DNA of 64,000 nucleotides from positions 6,561,132 to 6,625,131 of the forward strand of contig NW_023504022.1 in the NCBI RefSeq assembly GCF_014529535.1. Reading direction: 5' to 3'. The notes beneath the pieces are model-generated. The model did no database searches. It was not told the origin of the DNA and was given only the letters and a program-made list of their open reading frames with translations. A program made the position numbers and the translations under genes. Below are positions 12,001 to 22,300 of the stretch, piece after piece. This DNA comes from Bradysia coprophila. Taxonomy: Eukaryota; Arthropoda; Insecta; Diptera; Sciaridae. Every line of letters begins with the position of its first letter. The stretch's first letter is position 1.

Positions 12001-15000
12001 GAAACAGATCTACTCGGCTTACGTCCACAGCCACCTCACATACATGATGCCAATCTACAGCGAGTGTGCAGCTTACAAACTCAAAGAGCTACAAACACTT
12101 CAGAACCGATGTGTGAAAGCCACGTACCGATTGGAGAGACTCACACCTTCAACGTATCTATATAGCACCGGATTGTTACCAGTCAAAGAACTAGTGAAAG
12201 TTGAAAGGGCTGCCTACGTACACAAGCTGGTTCGATCAATGTCGAAACACAACTTCACACTTACATCAAATTCAAATGTTCATAGCCGGGTCACAAGGAG
12301 AAATTCCCTCATCCACGTATTCAACCAACATTCCAATTCGAATTCGAATACAATGAATGCTGCACTGGAATTGTCAATTAACGAATACAACTCATTAGAG
12401 AGCGAGATACGACACATCCCACGCTTCCGTGATTTTAAAAATCGAGTCAAGTTAAAAATCATGAATTCGAGCAACGAATTTTCTGTGATATCGCCTTTCT
12501 ATTTTATTAACTGACCGAATGTGATATTTTCTTTTTTCTTTTTTCTTTTAACCTTTAATTTTTATTATTTATTTATATATCCTATACGACGAAAGATTAT
12601 TCTTAAGACTACCTTATTATATGACGAAAGAATTATTCTAAAATATTTTATCTATAAATGACCTAAAACTAAACCTAAAATATTCAACACGCCCAAATCG
12701 GACAACTAAATGAGACTAAATGAAAACTAAAAATTCTATAACCAATGAGACTAATAACTGTTAAGCCCTACACTGTGTTCCACGCTATATTTGTACAAGG
12801 AATGATAATAAATATTTTATTTAAAAAAAAATGTGGATAGCCTTTTCGCTTCTACATCAACATCTCTAGATCGGATAAGCGTGAAAGTACTTTTCGCAGT
12901 ACTTCTCTGGCAGAGTTAATAAAATTGCTTCATAATTTTACCTGTGTCGAAATACTTTGCGGCGGTGGCGATGTTCCTGTAGACATGGTTCTTTTCGGAG
13001 GCGGTGGAGGAGGTGTAATCTTTTTTCGGATTTCTATCGGCGAAGAAGGTACACTTCTGGTTGAGACTTTACTCGCATTACCATTCTCACTGACTCGCTC
13101 ACTGTCTCTCATCGGACTGCGTTCAACATTCATGCCATTGGAATAAATTTGATCTTGTAACTCATCGGCAAACGTCCATGCATCATCCACCGATCCTATA
13201 AAAACACAAAAAACACTTTACACATACACCTTTCGATTGGGTTCGTTTCTTATTTAAAACTAGACACAAACACTAAATGCGCTTTGTTTGGGAAAATTTG
13301 CTTTTATTGAATCCTTTCTTTCAGTATAAATGTTTGGTACAGGATGTCTGTGTATGTTTTCATCTCCTTTCCCGGACACAAATAAAAGTTTATGTGAATA
13401 ACAAACGTAACATTTCAAATGCGAGTATTTAAAAAAGGCTTTTCCTATACAGAAAAACGAAAACTGTGAATTCTAGCGGGTTATTATGTCGGGGTGATAT
13501 TCCCGGGGGGCTATTAGTTCGATTCAAAAGGATTTACTTAGACTTTGTTCCTGGCCAAAACGAAATTTTTCGGGTCCTACCTTTTGATTTTGAATGGCTC
13601 GTATTATCCTCCGATGACGATGTGGTCTTCGATTTGTTTGGTGTTGCTATTATCGATGATTTTGCTTCCACTTTGGGCGGTGATGCTTTCGCACTATCTT
13701 TAGGTGGTGATTTCTTTGGCAACGGTGGTGGCTCAACGGGCATTGTTGAATGGGAAATTTGCTCGTCGGGAACTTTAATTGGCTCACTCGTGGGTGTTTT
13801 ACAGCAGATTGTACAAATTGTCGTCTGCGGTTCGTTCACAAAAGTACAGAATTCGCATTCCCATGGATGATCTGGAGCACGAGGCGGAGGACCTGTTGGT
13901 GCTGTATCTGGAACTGATTCAGGACTCAATTCTTCGTTTTCTGTTTGCCGTGTTGTTTGTGTACCATTTAAGTTTGGTGGCGGGGCATTGTTCGTTGTGG
14001 AAGTGGTCCTAATATTGTTTGACGTTGTATTTGGCTTCCAAAAATCACTGGAGCTTTCATCCATTGACGACTGTTGAGCCAATTTTTCACGTATTTTAGC
14101 CTGAACGAGTGCCCTTGTTCCAGTTTCGGATTCAGAGTCTGGCGTTAAAGGCGAATCGTAGACAGTCCTTCTACTTTCAATTGGAATAGCCGGTTCTGGG
14201 AAATCGATTGGACCTTCCCTATTTCTTCCATTTGGCTTTGCTGATGACCAATTGTTTTGCACTGATCTGGCCAATGAGTTGCTTCTTCTAACTTCTCGAC
14301 GTGAAGATGGTTTTGTGTTTCCGCGTGCGAATGTCTCGCTATCGTCTTCCATATCAACGCTGCTCTGTGTAGAATTTTGTCGACTTCGTCGTGACGCAGT
14401 GGATCTAGCAGAACTTTCGCGTCTACCACGCAGTGACCTGAAGTCGTCAACGTAACCATCACTTTCGGAATCCTCGTCATCCGTCAGTTCATGTTCGATA
14501 AAATTTCGGTTTATATGACGTGCAGACATTACCGATTTCTTGGAGCGAACGCTTAACGCTGGGGATGCTGCTCTGGACTGATTACGCGATGGTGCTCTTG
14601 ATCTGACTTGATTGGGCAGTCCTAGGATTTAAAAGTAATTTTTAGTGACGGCAATGCATCTTCTACCATTTTCGTAAAATTACCTTGATTAATAACAGGA
14701 ATCATGCCGACTGGATACGGATACATGCTTGGGGTCCATCCCACTTGCTGTGGATAGAATCCTTGTGGTGGTAGATTTAAACTCATATTTGAACCATTTA
14801 ATTGACGAATCTGAGATTCCCACAATGGGTTTGGAGCCATCTGATGGTTCCATTGATGCAGCTGTTGCTGACTGCAATTCATGCAGCTTCCGTGGGATGG
14901 AGCCTAGAAAAAGTTGATTCAATCTTCAGAAATTGGTTTTGTTCGGTAGACTATAACAAGAAATAATTACATTAGGTGCCACCGTTGGATTGAACCCATT

Positions 15001-18000
15001 GTTAAAGTGTTGAGGCCGTTGTCCCATTTTCCCAGCATGATTCAGATCGAACACAGATGCACTCATATTATTCGGTCTAGGCGGTGGTGTTCCATCCTGT
15101 ACATTAAATTTATTCATTCCATTGGGCGGTCTTTGGAATAACATATTATTCATGCCAGATGACATGCTGCCTGTTCGCAGTCGATTCGACGAACAATTAG
15201 ACCATTGATCGGAAGGGATGCCAGAAAAATCGGGGTACCTATTTCTATTGACTGACTGTACACGTACACATTGAACAAGGGATTACGTTTTAATCAACAG
15301 TGGATCGACAAGAGTTAAGTAAATTGTGTTAGCCACAATGTCTTCGGTCAACTTACCGACTGTTCGTCGATTTGGGATGAATTACTATTTCGTCGTGATG
15401 ACTCGCCACCACTTTTCATTATTTCTTGATGCTGACGGTAACGCTCTTGTAGTTGAGCCATTCGGTCCAATGTGGCAGAAGTTTGGTTTTTTATTCGTTC
15501 CATGGTTAGGGACTGTGGTTTCGGAACTGAATCAAACGGATTCGGTGTTGTGGGTCGCGAACCTGTGTTTTTTAGATTCAGTTTTGTAAGAAATATCGTG
15601 CTCCTCGCGTTAAAAAAATCTGTTTCAGGACTTCCGGCGAAAACGCATGGTAACGCATAGAGACCCATACATCTTCGATTGCATTTTTTCCCTTAATTTT
15701 GATGCTCTACAGTCTACGAAATCGACATTCTCCGGAAGTTCTGAGACGGACATCAGTACGGCTATTTCTTATTGACCCATCGACCCACTCATATCTAAAT
15801 CCAACAAGCACACCTTCGCGGCCCCTCAAAATTACCTGATTTTGAAAGAGGAGCATTTGGGGTGTCTGGCAGTGGTCGACCTCCAGGATTTATCATACGC
15901 TTCAGCGATCCCATGCGTTCACGCAACGATAATGATGGACTGGGCGGTGGTTGAGGATGCTGACTCGTTGTGACCTAAAGAAAGAGATCTAGTTATCATA
16001 ATTTTGGGATATAAATATTTCCAAAGAGAAAAAAAAGCCAAGAACTCGCAATAACATTTGATTTTTTGGTTGCGCTGCCGACGGAAAACCTACCTCATTT
16101 TTTATGCGGGCGGCTATTATATATAACAATAAATTATGCCAAAACCAATTTCATTTTTTTTAATATAAAATGTTTAAAGTGGAAGGAAAGGAAATAAAAA
16201 TAAGAGTTCAATAAATTACAATTTTATTCAAAAGATTTTTTTATAATATTTTTGCGGTGTGATTAAGACGAACAAGAAAATTTGTGTGTTTGTTTTCATA
16301 GTTTCAACCATTTTTATTATTTGTTTTCGTTGCGGAAAAGCGTATTATAAATATCTAATTCAAATGTGTATATATCACTGATATGATTGCTAGAAGTGAG
16401 AAATTCATATTACTATAGTGTCGTTATAAGGCAAAAGAGCATAGCAATGACGTTTTAAAATGTGATCTGATAGTGGACATTACTGTGGTAAAACTGAATA
16501 AAAAACATGTATGAATAGTTAAATGCAGGAACGGGATGTGTTGCATTAGCGAATTATAAGAAAAATGAAATTCCTTTACTAGTGAAGGAAAACGTTATAC
16601 TACACTCGGGAAATAATTTGATATTTCGTACCACGATGAGTGACAGTACCTCGGGCTAAACCCCTCGGGACACTTTTACTCATTTGGATACGAAATATCA
16701 AATTTCTTCCCTTCTAATGTACTATTCCAGGTCTTCCAGGTTTTAATTTATCAAAAAGAAATTTCAATTGACATTATCATTGAGCTAAATTAATGAATAG
16801 TACATTTCGTACCTAGGACTAAAAGTCTTTTTTAGCGTGTGAGAAGATTCCAATAATCAAATACGCTAAAAAAAGACTTTTACATGCTACATGCGTAGAA
16901 AACCGTACTTTTTATGTTTAAAGCACGTCTTTCGACGCCCTCAGCATGTAAAATCCATTACATAAGTCAGGATGAAAGTGAAAAGTCTTGTTTTCGTGTG
17001 TTTATTGACCTAAGCTTCGCCTCGGATCAACAAACTTCACACGAAAACTCTACTTTTCATCTTTTTATCCCTAGTCATGTAATAGTTATTTACATGACGA
17101 GGGATAAAAATTGTAACTTCTAGTTTTCGTGTAAAGTTTGTTGATCGGAGGCGACGCCGTGGTCAACCGTCACACGAAAACGTGACTTTTTATTTTTATT
17201 CTGAATTTTGTATGGGTTTTACATTCTGTGATTTCCCAAACCAACTCAACTGTCTTGTTTTTACTAGTAATTTAAGAAGCTTTTTTCGACCCTAGGGAAA
17301 TCAGAAGTATATATTTTCCTAAAATTTGCTAATGTCTCTTCCTGCATTCAATTATTTATATGTAAAACAAGAAAAGATATTTTGAATAGTGTTACATACT
17401 CGATGTACCCACATCTATTGTTACATTCGCTGTATGCTCTAATTTACGAAATTTTAAAATCTAATTATTTTGCAGCCTGACACATTCGCCTCGGGCAATA
17501 GTGGCACGGTCATTTCCCTTTCCTTTTCCTATAACAGAAGATATTGACATGTAATGTTCATTCTCCCAATGTACGGGGCAAGTGCAGAAAGCCGTTGTTA
17601 TTGTATGTCGATTGTCTCATCTGTAAGGCACGCATATCGGTATACGAAATTTTGCCTCACAGATGAAATATTCCTCTCTGAATGAACTGCACTTTTTCAA
17701 TTTCAAGAAAAAATGTCGAAAAAAATTTTCGTTTGTCGGAATTGAAGTGAAAATGTTTGGAAAACAGATTGCAGACACTAGATTAGAAACGTCACAAAAT
17801 AAGGGAAACCTTGGATGGAGAAGTTATCCATATTCTGGATATTGTGTTAATCAAGAACTTTAGCCAAAAATAGTAGACATTGCATGCTGAGAAAGTGGTT
17901 CATTACATGATGTAACAGTTTTATAATCAAACTTCGATTATCAAAGCTAACTCACTCGTATGCTCTTGGGCAACAAGCTTCGTTAACTGTAAAACTACAC

Positions 18001-19596
18001 CTGTCAGAAACAGTTACCGAAGAAAGTTGCAGAAAAGCATACCAAAAAGCTTTCGTCTCAACGTTGTTGGGCAAAATTTGACACAAAATTCTGTCGATTC
18101 CGAAAGATTCCTAAAACATTGAAATTTTTAGATACTCCGGGAAATTCAGAAAATCTCTGAAAAATTTACGAAAAATTCCCCTTTTTTGAAATTTTTGAAT
18201 TTTTTCGGAGTTCTCAAATTTTTTAGAAAAAAAAGTAACAAAATTAGTGCGCACAGGCAATCAAACAAATGCTGAGCTCAATTATTTAAATCAAATCAAA
18301 AACCATAGAGGTAGACTACCAAAAACAAGAGATTGGATAATTGTCCTAATATGGCTGGAGTCTGTGAATAGTTAACTCCAAGCTGGCGCCTCAAGGATAA
18401 CTTTTGATTTATTTTTAGTTTCTGCCACTACTACCCATAGCGAGGAGAAGTGTCGCCGTTTTCAATTTTGACAAACATAAAGCTTTCAAGTGGTTGTAAA
18501 AGGAAGAAAAAGCAAGGCATGCACTACAAATACTTTTATTAAACAAAAACGTTCGGAGAGATTAGCTTCGAATTGGTAAATTGTGCAAACGGTAAAATCA
18601 ATTTAAAAAAATTAATTATTTTTTAGATAAAATTTCCGGAATGCTAATACGAAGCTTAACAAATTAAAAACAAAATAAAAAAAAACTACAAAAATAAATC
18701 TTAACAATCTACTCTCTCTAGATATCACACAATAATATGGAAGGAAAAATTAGCAAAATTAATTTTTTAAACAAAACAAAAGTTTTCATTTTAAACATAA
18801 TTCGGAAAAAAAAAAAAATATTTTCTTAGGATGGTGTCCCCAAAAATAAAATTTTCTAAATCATCTACGAGATGACACAACTTCGTACCTGATCCTTTCT
18901 GCCAGCACTATCGAAAATTCCCTTTTTGTTTCGACGAGGCGGTGCGACTGGTAGAGGAACTTCACCTTTCGGCGGCAACGGAGGTTTTATATTTTGCTGT
19001 TGTGGAATTTCGATAATCTTCGAACAAAGACAAAGTTTCATTGAAAATTGAATGAGTCGCAACCGAGTGACCAAATATACCTTGCGTATGTGGGCTTTAC
19101 GCTTGGGATGTCTGTGATACATATCGTCACATGAACCACAAAAAATTTGATTGTTGCACTGCTCGCAACGTACTTTCGGTTGCACCGATCCACACATGTC
19201 ACATTTGATTGCTTTGGACGCTTAAATTTGATGACATGAACATTGATTGATCAATGAATATTCTAAAATTGTAAATTACTTGAAATTTTCAACGGTACGG
19301 CATTTGTGTACTGTTGTCCCGAAAATTCAATTATTTCATAATCGGGATCCGGTTGTATTTTCTTCGGTGGTATGGATGGTTGTTTCGTGCCATTAGATAT
19401 TGGCGGTGCTGGAGGTCTCGGTCCGATTTGATTGTTGTTAGATTCACTCTAACATTTTTTTGTTAAAATTTAAATTTTTCTTTCTGATTCAAAAGTCGAA
19501 TTCAAATTGGTTTTTACTTACCAGCCATTGTGGCATTGTTCGTGTATTTCGTAGGAAAACGTTCGCAGAGTTCGGTTTCGATGTTCCATTAAGATT
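1..19596 (-). CDS. LUBEL: LUBEL/HOIP-type RBR E3 ubiquitin ligase (linear-chain forming), partial: 3' end cut by the window
   Basis: This family joins ubiquitin into Met1-linked chains in the cytoplasm, for NF-kB-type immune and stress signalling. Exons by junction and phase: 19596-19522, 19448-19280, 19220-19081, 19017-18889, 15974-15839, 15562-15357, 15255-14971, 14903-14684, 14621-13581, 13195-12942, 7009-6818, 6766-6524, 6458-6351, 6280-5806, 5749-5271, 5189-2649, 2586-553, 494-228, 164-1; all phases agree (about 3,050 codons). Seen in order: B-box (CDMC..CEQC..CGSC, 19.2 kb), NZF (WECEFC..CTIC, 13.84 kb), UBA region ending [11 protein letters not shown] (5.87 kb), acidic low-complexity exons, a HOIP-like helix region, and RING1 ([13 protein letters not shown], then CPFC). 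RING1-to-RING2 completion and the C-terminal LDD lie left of the window. The start is unsettled: Met at 19536 is possible, or a further upstream exon. The 5.9 kb intron holds a foldback and a retrotransposon. Confidence 0.9.
2833..2994 (-). repeat. 18-bp in-frame coding minisatellite in LUBEL
   Basis: Nine units of 18 nt in a row encode an acidic hexapeptide of the form EGEDDL, with variants such as EGEADL and NGEDDL. The unit length is a multiple of three, so copy changes keep the frame. It sits in the 2.5 kb acidic exon between the UBA region and the RBR domain, where the protein looks disordered. Confidence 0.9.
7125..7287. repeat. Degenerate tandem repeat, about 45-50 bp unit
   Basis: Three to four imperfect units share the motifs TTACAAA-TTTGTAAAAGGA and GCATCA. 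A further unit lies on the far side of the neighbouring foldback, at about 8223-8270, which suggests that the foldback inserted into an older array. It is in an intron of LUBEL. Confidence 0.65.
7288..8222. mobile_element. Foldback element with about 460-bp inverted arms
   Basis: The left arm begins AGGGATTCTTTTGAAAAAC and the right arm ends with the reverse complement, GTTTTTCAAAAGAATCCT. The arms meet near 7750 and can be paired through most of their length, including a shared CACGAGCCGTAC block in each arm. No transposase is visible. A single arm of the same family, about 400 bp, is found at 39440-39840. Confidence 0.85.
8674..9648 (+). CDS. LINE ORF1 protein with FP-like C-terminal domain
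   Basis: The 324-residue product begins basic and Ser/Thr/Ala-rich. It then has a coiled-coil-like heptad stretch (around residues 75-115, ending in a run of Leu/Glu) and a C-terminal block with [25 protein letters not shown] and a conserved DTTQINNLR ending. This block resembles the baculovirus FP-type fold that many insect LINE ORF1 proteins carry. The expected role is as an RNA-binding chaperone in the retrotransposition particle. There is no CCHC knuckle. The ATG at 8674 is the first in frame. ORF2 begins in another frame before this one ends. Confidence 0.8.
   Translation: MSSTRELRSKRKQVAGNNVKNNIKATSAASTPTASLTTNKIEKSVPPRPSLATTKRLSSSSSRTTTVPGTAKESLNDRITALESRLSTIEALFENLTAENSELKETVEKLNSELTRVKFCNDQRRSPADSTSEQHEINSNIVIRGVDVSDTSTTQELTTIYEGIRNHLEISDVTEFDPISISLLPSNTTKPNSNLRPIRITLPSIAAKIKFLQVRRIKKDIVQADIGIANQSKRPILITEQLTRSNQELLFQARSLREGGNYKFVWSRNGEVFARYRPNTKVIKIFDTTQINNLRAELNLEPISNNGRPSTSATHQSSANTETV
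9590..12514 (+). CDS. LINE ORF2: APE endonuclease plus reverse transcriptase
   Basis: The 974-residue frame is uninterrupted. The APE-type endonuclease covers roughly residues 30-245: WNINHL, then the Glu of [14 protein letters not shown], and SDHSIL, all of which carry the expected catalytic residues. The reverse transcriptase follows: [12 protein letters not shown] near residue 600, [10 protein letters not shown] near 658 and the YADDA box near 688, then a thumb region and a C-terminal tail. No RNase H or zinc knuckle is seen. It nicks target DNA and primes reverse transcription of its own RNA. The overlap with ORF1 (59 nt, different frame) implies reinitiation or frameshifting. A later Met at 9689, just before the endonuclease, is an alternative start. 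Confidence 0.92.
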   Translation: MEDLLPVRLINLLQILRQFNGSIISPTNSDLNFMHWNINHLTNKLQFVEQYIAIFPGILHVIAISETWLTPENSATFRLHGYHEFHSVRSTSQGGGISLFIHKSICNAAPKVLFDVVTPDRNQFLVLELQSINTTIAVPYRRPVSDCTHIDRFVNELEQYCLNRPHTLVMGDFNLNQLNKTYRHKLNDLLEMRGFVLMNEISRRGITRSSSGTILDLCATNMLQFQHKLSLVDNSSSDHSILFASIDRRVMRSPTYSNKTKFHLGDAIGMVDRVCGGGNFACGNELNIALQDITHECTSQLRIKSDDRIIKTHVDRELIVAIRERDCLKALVNANPDNDIIRRKYDEKEKFVRDRNNRLKADFEFDRLEAASGDARKTWRLYKEILFNQTQKTEMSLTINGTAIEDSVQSCNMVNDYFCTAGENLATSIISIHGYDTNDIDDLYTEHSSNNWSFQHVDSVMVADVINDLPNKTSTSFDKVPIKLLKSTILTIALAVATCINTMIDSSEYPTELLKGRLKLIHKTGSFDIDNFRGLTILPSLSKVFEEVLLRQLYAYLDSLGLFVGNQFGFLKNSSCQSAAMQLVDFIKSNFRKKFVVAMFIDLRKAFDTVDPRRLARKLKRLGLSDKAVKLMLSYLQNRQTATTIGNSSSEFKNINVGIAQGSKLGPIHFIIYINDMLRLDLIGQLVLYADDAALVYALDSELDVQAAMQHDADLIHDWLCKNVLSINAVKTCYVTFGRAKNMSNLRIIIDGTEIQRAKTYRYLGLVLDEDLKFDAHVNHVKRQITPYISLMWRKGKYIPASKRKQIYSAYVHSHLTYMMPIYSECAAYKLKELQTLQNRCVKATYRLERLTPSTYLYSTGLLPVKELVKVERAAYVHKLVRSMSKHNFTLTSNSNVHSRVTRRNSLIHVFNQHSNSNSNTMNAALELSINEYNSLESEIRHIPRFRDFKNRVKLKIMNSSNEFSVISPFYFIN
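15975..18888. repeat. 2.9 kb LUBEL intron with nested hairpins
   Basis: No exon fits here. A hairpin at about 16612-16714 pairs GATATTTCGTACC with its complement. Another at about 16823-16880 pairs AAAGTCTTTTTTAGCGT with ACGCTAAAAAAAGACTTT. A larger inverted repeat covers about 16940-17230, whose outer arms carry ATGTAAAATCCAT and whose inner arms share a TTTTCGTGTG motif. The block at 16880-16960 recurs inverted at 61355-61435. The segment at 17880-18060 resembles the foldback at 20103-20331. The rest is AT-rich with nothing recognisable. Confidence 0.6.
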
Positions 19597-19715
19597 CTAA
19601 ATAGAAAAACGGATTTTACATTAATGACTAAAGCGAAGTGAAGGATTAAACAGTGAAAAGGCCTAGCTCAGGAAAGGATACATTTAAACAGAGAAGCTGT
19701 GGCGACACTAGAAAT

Positions 19716-20022
19716 CAGGGCCTACTTTTTAGAAACTAATTTCCTGAATTTCTTGAAATTTCTCGAATTTTCTCGAATTTCTTAAAATTTCTCGAATTCG
19801 AGAAATTCGAGAAACTTCAAGAAACTCGAGAAATTAGTTTCTTGAATTTTCTTGAATTTCTTGAAATTTCTTGAATTTTCTTGAATTTCTTGAAATTTCT
19901 CTAATTCGAGAAATTCAAGAAACTTTGAGAAATTCAAGAAATATTTCTCGAAATTTCTAGAATTTCTCGAAGTTTCTTGAATTTCTCGATTTTCTCTAAA
20001 AGTTTCTAAAAAGTACGCCCTG
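19716..20022. mobile_element. hAT-like MITE with simple-repeat body
   Basis: The element starts CAGGGCCTACTTTTTAGAAAC and ends with the inverted copy GTTTCTAAAAAGTACGCCCTG. It is flanked on both sides by the 8-bp duplication CTAGAAAT (19708-19715 and 20023-20030). CAGGG termini with an 8-bp duplication are the hallmark of hAT transposons. The body is made almost entirely of degenerate iterations of TTTCTTGAAT / CTCGAATTT, so it encodes nothing. Confidence 0.88.
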
Positions 20023-20102
20023 CTAGAAATCGTGAATTTTAATCTTTAAATCTGGTACTTCTGTTGTTCAGGGTATCACTTAGTGACTCATACAATACAA
20101 GG

Positions 20103-20331
20103 TTACATTGGATGCTGCGGAAGTAATTCATTACATAAGGTAACACTTTTGTGATATAAGCAAACTCCTAAGTGTGTTTTTGAGCAATATGCCTTTGGCT
20201 CGGATATACAAACTCTACACTCGACAGTTACCGAAGCAAGTTGCTCAAAAATACACAAGGGAGGAGGGAGTTTGCGATTATCACAAAATTGTTTCCGAAT
20301 TGATTAATTACGTACCAGCATTCAATGTATT
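20103..20331. repeat. Foldback MITE, about 230 bp
   Basis: The left end CATTGGATGCTG..AAGTAATTCATTAC pairs with the right end TAATTACGTACCAGCATTCAATG. Inner parts also pair (GCAAACTCC with GGGAGTTTGC; TTGAGCAA with TTGCTCAA). Related copies or fragments lie at about 17880-18060, 40440-40475 and 56840-56940. Confidence 0.7.
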
Positions 20332-21340
20332 CTGATTTACTGTTTAAAAATTGCTGAAAAATGAACTGAAATACTCCGCGTGTAATCGATCATTTTCGCA
20401 GTGTTCAAATTGCTATATATTGTTCAACTTTCGCAAGGGACAGGCAGCAATATATCTTCTCTATGCATGAAAACACGTAATCTTTGCGTGATGAAGGGTG
20501 TCGAAAATTCCGTAAAACATCTCCTTACGTCATGTCCTTATATGCCCACCTCGAGAAGTTTCAACGTTTGCCCTCTTTAATTTGGTTAACAAATAACTAT
20601 TGCATGTCGCTAAGTCGCTTGAGTTGAGACTTGAGTAAGATGTAACTGTTATTTCGGAGATATTTGCTCAATTTAAACAACTGGAACACCAGGAAATCAT
20701 TCAATTTCATGGTGTGTACGTACGTATTTCTGAAATTCTTTGGTGCACATTTAACATTTCTCAGATTTGCCGCTTCTGTACAAGCAGTAAAAATTTGTTT
20801 CCGGTCATTAATCTAGTAAAACTAAAATTATCAAAATGTATTTGTGCGGTCTGTTGTGCGAAAAACATTTCATGAAGTTTACGACAAATTAATTTGCATT
20901 TAGTCGATGAACGATGACTATTATAAGAATGTTATTATGCAAGGATTTCGTCGAAAGTCTCTTATTACAATTATTTAAAGTAACGGCCATTTAAATAAGT
21001 TACGACACGCTGACTGATTTAAACTATGTCTTCGTGTCTTCATGTGTCTTTATGTGTAAGCGTGTTTTTTAGGGATTTTTGTTCAATTTCACTTGCGGTT
21101 AAGCCATCAAAAACATCACAATGTGTGCCCTAGGCTCTTCGATAATACGGCATGTGGGGTATCATTGTAAAGCTAAGTTAAAGTTCATAAAGATTTTCAA
21201 ACATTCTTTCAGTTATATTCTAACAACGATTAAGGAGGCTCATACGATGTCTGTCCTTGTCCCGTATCTCCTGGGCAGTATCTGTCCAATGAATGTGTTT
21301 CCGTCATCTGTAGAGGCCGGAAATCTTGGACAAAAAATGA
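20332..21340. other. Spacer, no gene seen
   Basis: This AT-rich stretch between two repeats has only short chance frames, no family motif and no clear repeat ends. Upstream non-coding exons of LUBEL could hide here but nothing marks them. Confidence 0.5.
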
Positions 21341-21870
21341 CACTCTTTTCCGACCTTCGAACCGGTGACGAGTAATTTCGCGCCGCGCGAATTTCCTGTT
21401 GTCTCTTCATTCTGTGTAGAAATAGAAGAGGAGAGGTTGCTGTTTGATTTGAGACACTGGCTGGAGGTATGCCACAATTTCCACAATACTAACGACAAAA
21501 CAAGGGAAACATACTCTGTTAACGCCGATCCTGATGAACTCGCCAACAGAGAATTCCTCCTTTTACGAAAGACGGTACCGATCCTGATGAGCTCGTCAAC
21601 AGAGAATTCCTCCTTTTACGAACGCTGATTGAAGGAAGTTGATTGATGAAAATGAAACGAGAAAGTTTCAATTTTCCTTTTACAAAATAAAACGAGAAAG
21701 TTTGATTTTTTCTTTTACGAAATGACACAAGAAACACTTTATACTCGTCAGAATTATGACCTACGACCAAGTACGGCGCGACATTCCTCGCAGAGTAAGG
21801 ATTTCGCGCGGCGCCCATACGGCGCGAAATTACTACTAGGCTTTGAACCTTCACCACTAGGCCAATAAGA
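21341..21870. repeat. Inverted-repeat element with GC-rich ends and an internal tandem duplication
   Basis: The left part carries GTAATTTCGCGCCGCG and the right part GGCGCGAAATTAC in the opposite sense, next to paired CGAACC/GAACCTTC motifs. Inside, a unit of about 49-53 bp beginning CGATCCTGATGA is present twice in tandem (21527-21631). No coding function is visible. The exact ends are uncertain. Confidence 0.55.
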
Positions 21871-22300
21871 TAATATGAAAATTTAGCGACAGCGATTTTG
21901 AACTATTCAGGCCCAGGACTGTTTGAACGCTCAAATTCTTTTAAAACATCATTTTGTCAATGAAAAGAACATTTTACAAATTTTAAGAAATTTTGATGTG
22001 ACGGCATGGCAACTAACGAATCAATAGGTAAGAATGGTAGACTAAAGTTTATAGAAGCATTAACCCAGATCAAAGTTTTTTGTTCCCCTCTTCCTGACCT
22101 TACTACGTCTATCAAGGAAATTTCTCTGTTTTCGATAAGAAGTTGGCATTTACATCTAATGATGGTAGATCTTCACTTCATCTTTCAGTTTATAATACCC
22201 GAAGTTGCGAAAATTGGACAATCCCTGAGGATATGTACACCAGTCTTAGGATAGACCACATCTTTTCCATTGAGATTATCGTTAAGCTTACAGTGGTTCG

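Larger units (their letters stand above)
8290..12831 (+). mobile_element. Non-LTR (LINE) retrotransposon, Jockey/CR1 superfamily, apparently full length
   Basis: It has a 5' UTR of about 0.38 kb, two open reading frames overlapping by 59 nt, a 3' UTR of about 0.3 kb, an AATAAA at 12807-12812 and a short A tract at 12823-12831. It lies antisense in an intron of LUBEL. The 5' end is estimated from the end of the flanking foldback and minisatellite; I could not find a convincing target-site duplication. Open frames with no stops argue for a recent insertion. The clade (Jockey, CR1, or a related insect lineage) is not resolved from motifs alone. Confidence 0.85.

Noticed and set aside
12823..12860. 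A target-site duplication for the LINE
   Set aside because: No convincing match was found between DNA after the A tract and DNA near 8270-8300, so the 5' end remains an estimate.
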